Assembly (NCBI GenBank): GCA_023053685.1
Contig: JALIGW010000001.1
Span: 159,440,547 to 159,504,546, forward strand
Direction: 5' to 3'
DNA from: Diadophis punctatus similis
Taxonomy: Eukaryota > Chordata > Lepidosauria > Squamata > Dipsadidae
DNA: 64,000 nt
Shown: positions 63,006 through 64,000 of the stretch, one piece after another
How the letters are laid out: the number at the start of each line of letters is the position of its first letter
Position numbering within the stretch: position 1 is the stretch's first letter
Program-made: the position numbers and the translations under genes
The notes under the pieces: model-generated
The model's input: only the letters and a program-made list of their open reading frames with translations
Databases searched by the model: none
Told to the model about the DNA's origin: nothing

Positions 63006-63214
63006 AGACTTATGATCACAATTGAGCCTAACATTTTGGTTGCTAAGCAAGAGCGTTGTTATGTGAGTTTCACTACACTTTACAAGTTAGCTGCGCCCAC
63101 CCGGTCACCTGACCACTAAGCCACGCCCACCTGAGGGGGTGGGGGCGGTGAGGATGAGTTTGTAGCACCAAGGGGGCGGTGGACTGAAAAAGTTTGGGAA
63201 CCACTGGGCTAGAC

Positions 63215-63700
63215 CAGTGGTTCTCAACCTTCCTAATGCCGTGACCCTTTAATTCAGCTCCTCATGTTGTAGTGACTCCCAACCATAAAATAATAAAATT
63301 ATTAGGAAACTCAGGGGTGGGTTCTAACTTACCTCGCTGCCGGTTCACTTCTTCCTGCACTGCGTGGCCATTCCTCATGGGCGCGTGTGCACTTTGCGCA
63401 TGTATGCATGAGCAGTGCCAATTTTTTAAAAAAAAACTTGCAAAAAAACCTGAAAACAAGATAGTGACGCATGCGCAGTGCCAGAAATTCGGCTTCTGCG
63501 CATGCTCAAAAATTCCCATGGTACAGATTTTTTTTTTGTAGTAGTATATTTGCATGTGGGTAGACCCGCCTGGATAGAGGAGCGGTGCCTCGGTTCCTAA
63601 GACCATTGGAAATATTTTTTTTCCGATGGTCTTAGGTGACCCCTATGAAAGGGTCGTTCGACCCCCAAAGGGGTCGCGACCCACAGGTTGAGAACCACTG
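63215..63700 (-). mobile_element. SPIN-like hAT element
   Basis: Read on the minus strand it starts CAGTGGTTCTCAACCTGTGG, then GTCGCGACCCC, GGTCGAACGACCC and CCTAAGACCATCGG. It ends GGTCACGGCATTAGGAAGG and TTGAGAACCACTG. This closely follows the SPIN (SPACE INVADERS) family. The target duplications are GGCTAGAC (63207-63214) and GTCTAGAC (63701-63708). The middle is replaced by a hAT fragment at 63312-63517. Confidence 0.85.
63312..63517 (+). mobile_element. Right-truncated hAT inside the SPIN-like element
   Basis: It begins CAGGGGTGGGTTCTAACTTA and runs to GCGCATGCTCAAAAATTCC. It is the same family as 53301-53596, and no right terminus is visible. Confidence 0.75.
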
Positions 63701-64000
63701 GTCTAGACTCTTCTTAAAAACATCCAGTGATGGACCGCCCACGATTAGTTCCCAACCATTGTTTCTTGTCCTGCCCTCTGGTGCTTTGGAGAATAATTTG
63801 ACCCCCTCTTCTTTGTGGCAGCCCCTCAAGTACTGGAATACTGCTATCATGTCACCCCTAATTCTTCTATGAAGCAGCTGAGTTTTCTTGATAATACCTT
63901 TTAAAATATACTTTTCCAAAACATGTACCACATTTATTGTGATCGGAGAATTCCAACTTCAGTGTAATTAAAGCAATGTTTTCTTAAATAAACAACTCAA

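Larger units (their letters stand above)
61497..63206. mobile_element. hAT element carrying a captured gene start
   Basis: The ends are CAGTGGTTCCCAAAGTGG and AGTTTGGGAACCACTG. The target duplication is GTCTAGAC (61489-61496) and GGCTAGAC (63207-63214), 7 of 8. GGGGGGCGGTGAGAGG repeats follow the left end. An inverted pair (CCCATTCTGAAAGAAAA and TTTTCTTTCAGAATGGG, 61677-61721) follows. Then come the captured promoter and exon, a purine tract, a TA-MITE fragment and a GGGGGCGGTG-rich right end. No transposase is encoded. Confidence 0.88.
61400..63960 (-). mobile_element. CR1 LINE 3' end, reversed, split by two hAT elements
   Basis: 61400-61496 (GGGACCTTGAAGGTCTTCTA, CAAGCAGGAGAACCC) resumes at 63701-63960 (ACTCTTCTTAAAAACATCCA, CCTGCCCTCTGG). 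Together they are one CR1 3' region. The interruption falls exactly at its palindrome GTCTAGAC. Confidence 0.88.

Noticed and set aside
62037..63050. 337-codon minus-strand frame rich in Ser, Phe, Leu and Pro
   Set aside because: It is the translation of a polypurine simple repeat. Similar frames exist in other phases on both strands.

Overview
This is a vertebrate nuclear window, most likely from a snake or another squamate. There are no bacterial or phage genes. Coding sequence is split into exons with GT-AG junctions, and most of the window is transposable elements and microsatellites. The squamate/snake call rests on three things: an L2/CR1-type LINE whose 3' end runs straight into an (ATTCT)n/(AATAG)n microsatellite, a pattern described for snakes; RTE/BovB LINE remnants; and tRNA-derived SINEs with many hAT copies of types seen in squamates.

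Two host genes can be read. TMEM17, a tetraspan ciliary transition-zone protein, is on the + strand at 7,802-12,252 in four exons that join in frame to 226 codons. A perfect RFX X-box lies 29 bp upstream of its ATG, which fits a cilium gene. The 3' part of an unrecognised membrane-protein gene is on the - strand at 60,347-55,112. Its six phase-consistent exons encode an SEA-like module, a calcium-binding EGF module, one transmembrane helix and a cytoplasmic tail. Its 5' part lies beyond the window.

The rest is a dense record of insertions. More than 25 hAT-like non-autonomous elements can be delimited by CAG...CTG ends, and most have 8-bp target duplications. Several are nested. At 29,181-34,871 an outer hAT holds a middle hAT, which holds a nearly intact Ty1/copia retrotransposon (29,393-34,320, two 473-bp LTRs with two differences). 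The same outer-plus-middle composite, without copia, recurs at 53,119-53,852. At the right edge, a CR1 LINE has been hit twice at one GTCTAGAC palindrome, by a 1.7-kb hAT and by an element resembling the horizontally transferred SPIN family.

The most striking object is the 1.7-kb hAT at 61,497-63,206. It carries what looks like the promoter region, first coding exon and splice donor of the ciliary gene RSPH14, with one base inserted in a poly-C run, followed by about 850 bp of purine-rich simple repeat.

Layout: 1-7,600 hAT copies, an inverted duplication and (AATTT)n; 7,600-12,252 TMEM17; 12,253-29,180 hAT elements, CR1/LINE 3' ends and microsatellites; 29,181-34,871 nested hAT/copia block; 34,880-55,000 SINEs, LINE fragments, a decayed RTE, hAT elements and the second composite; 55,112-60,347 SEA/EGF gene with intronic BovB and hAT insertions; 60,895-64,000 TA-type MITE and the CR1/hAT/SPIN pile-up.
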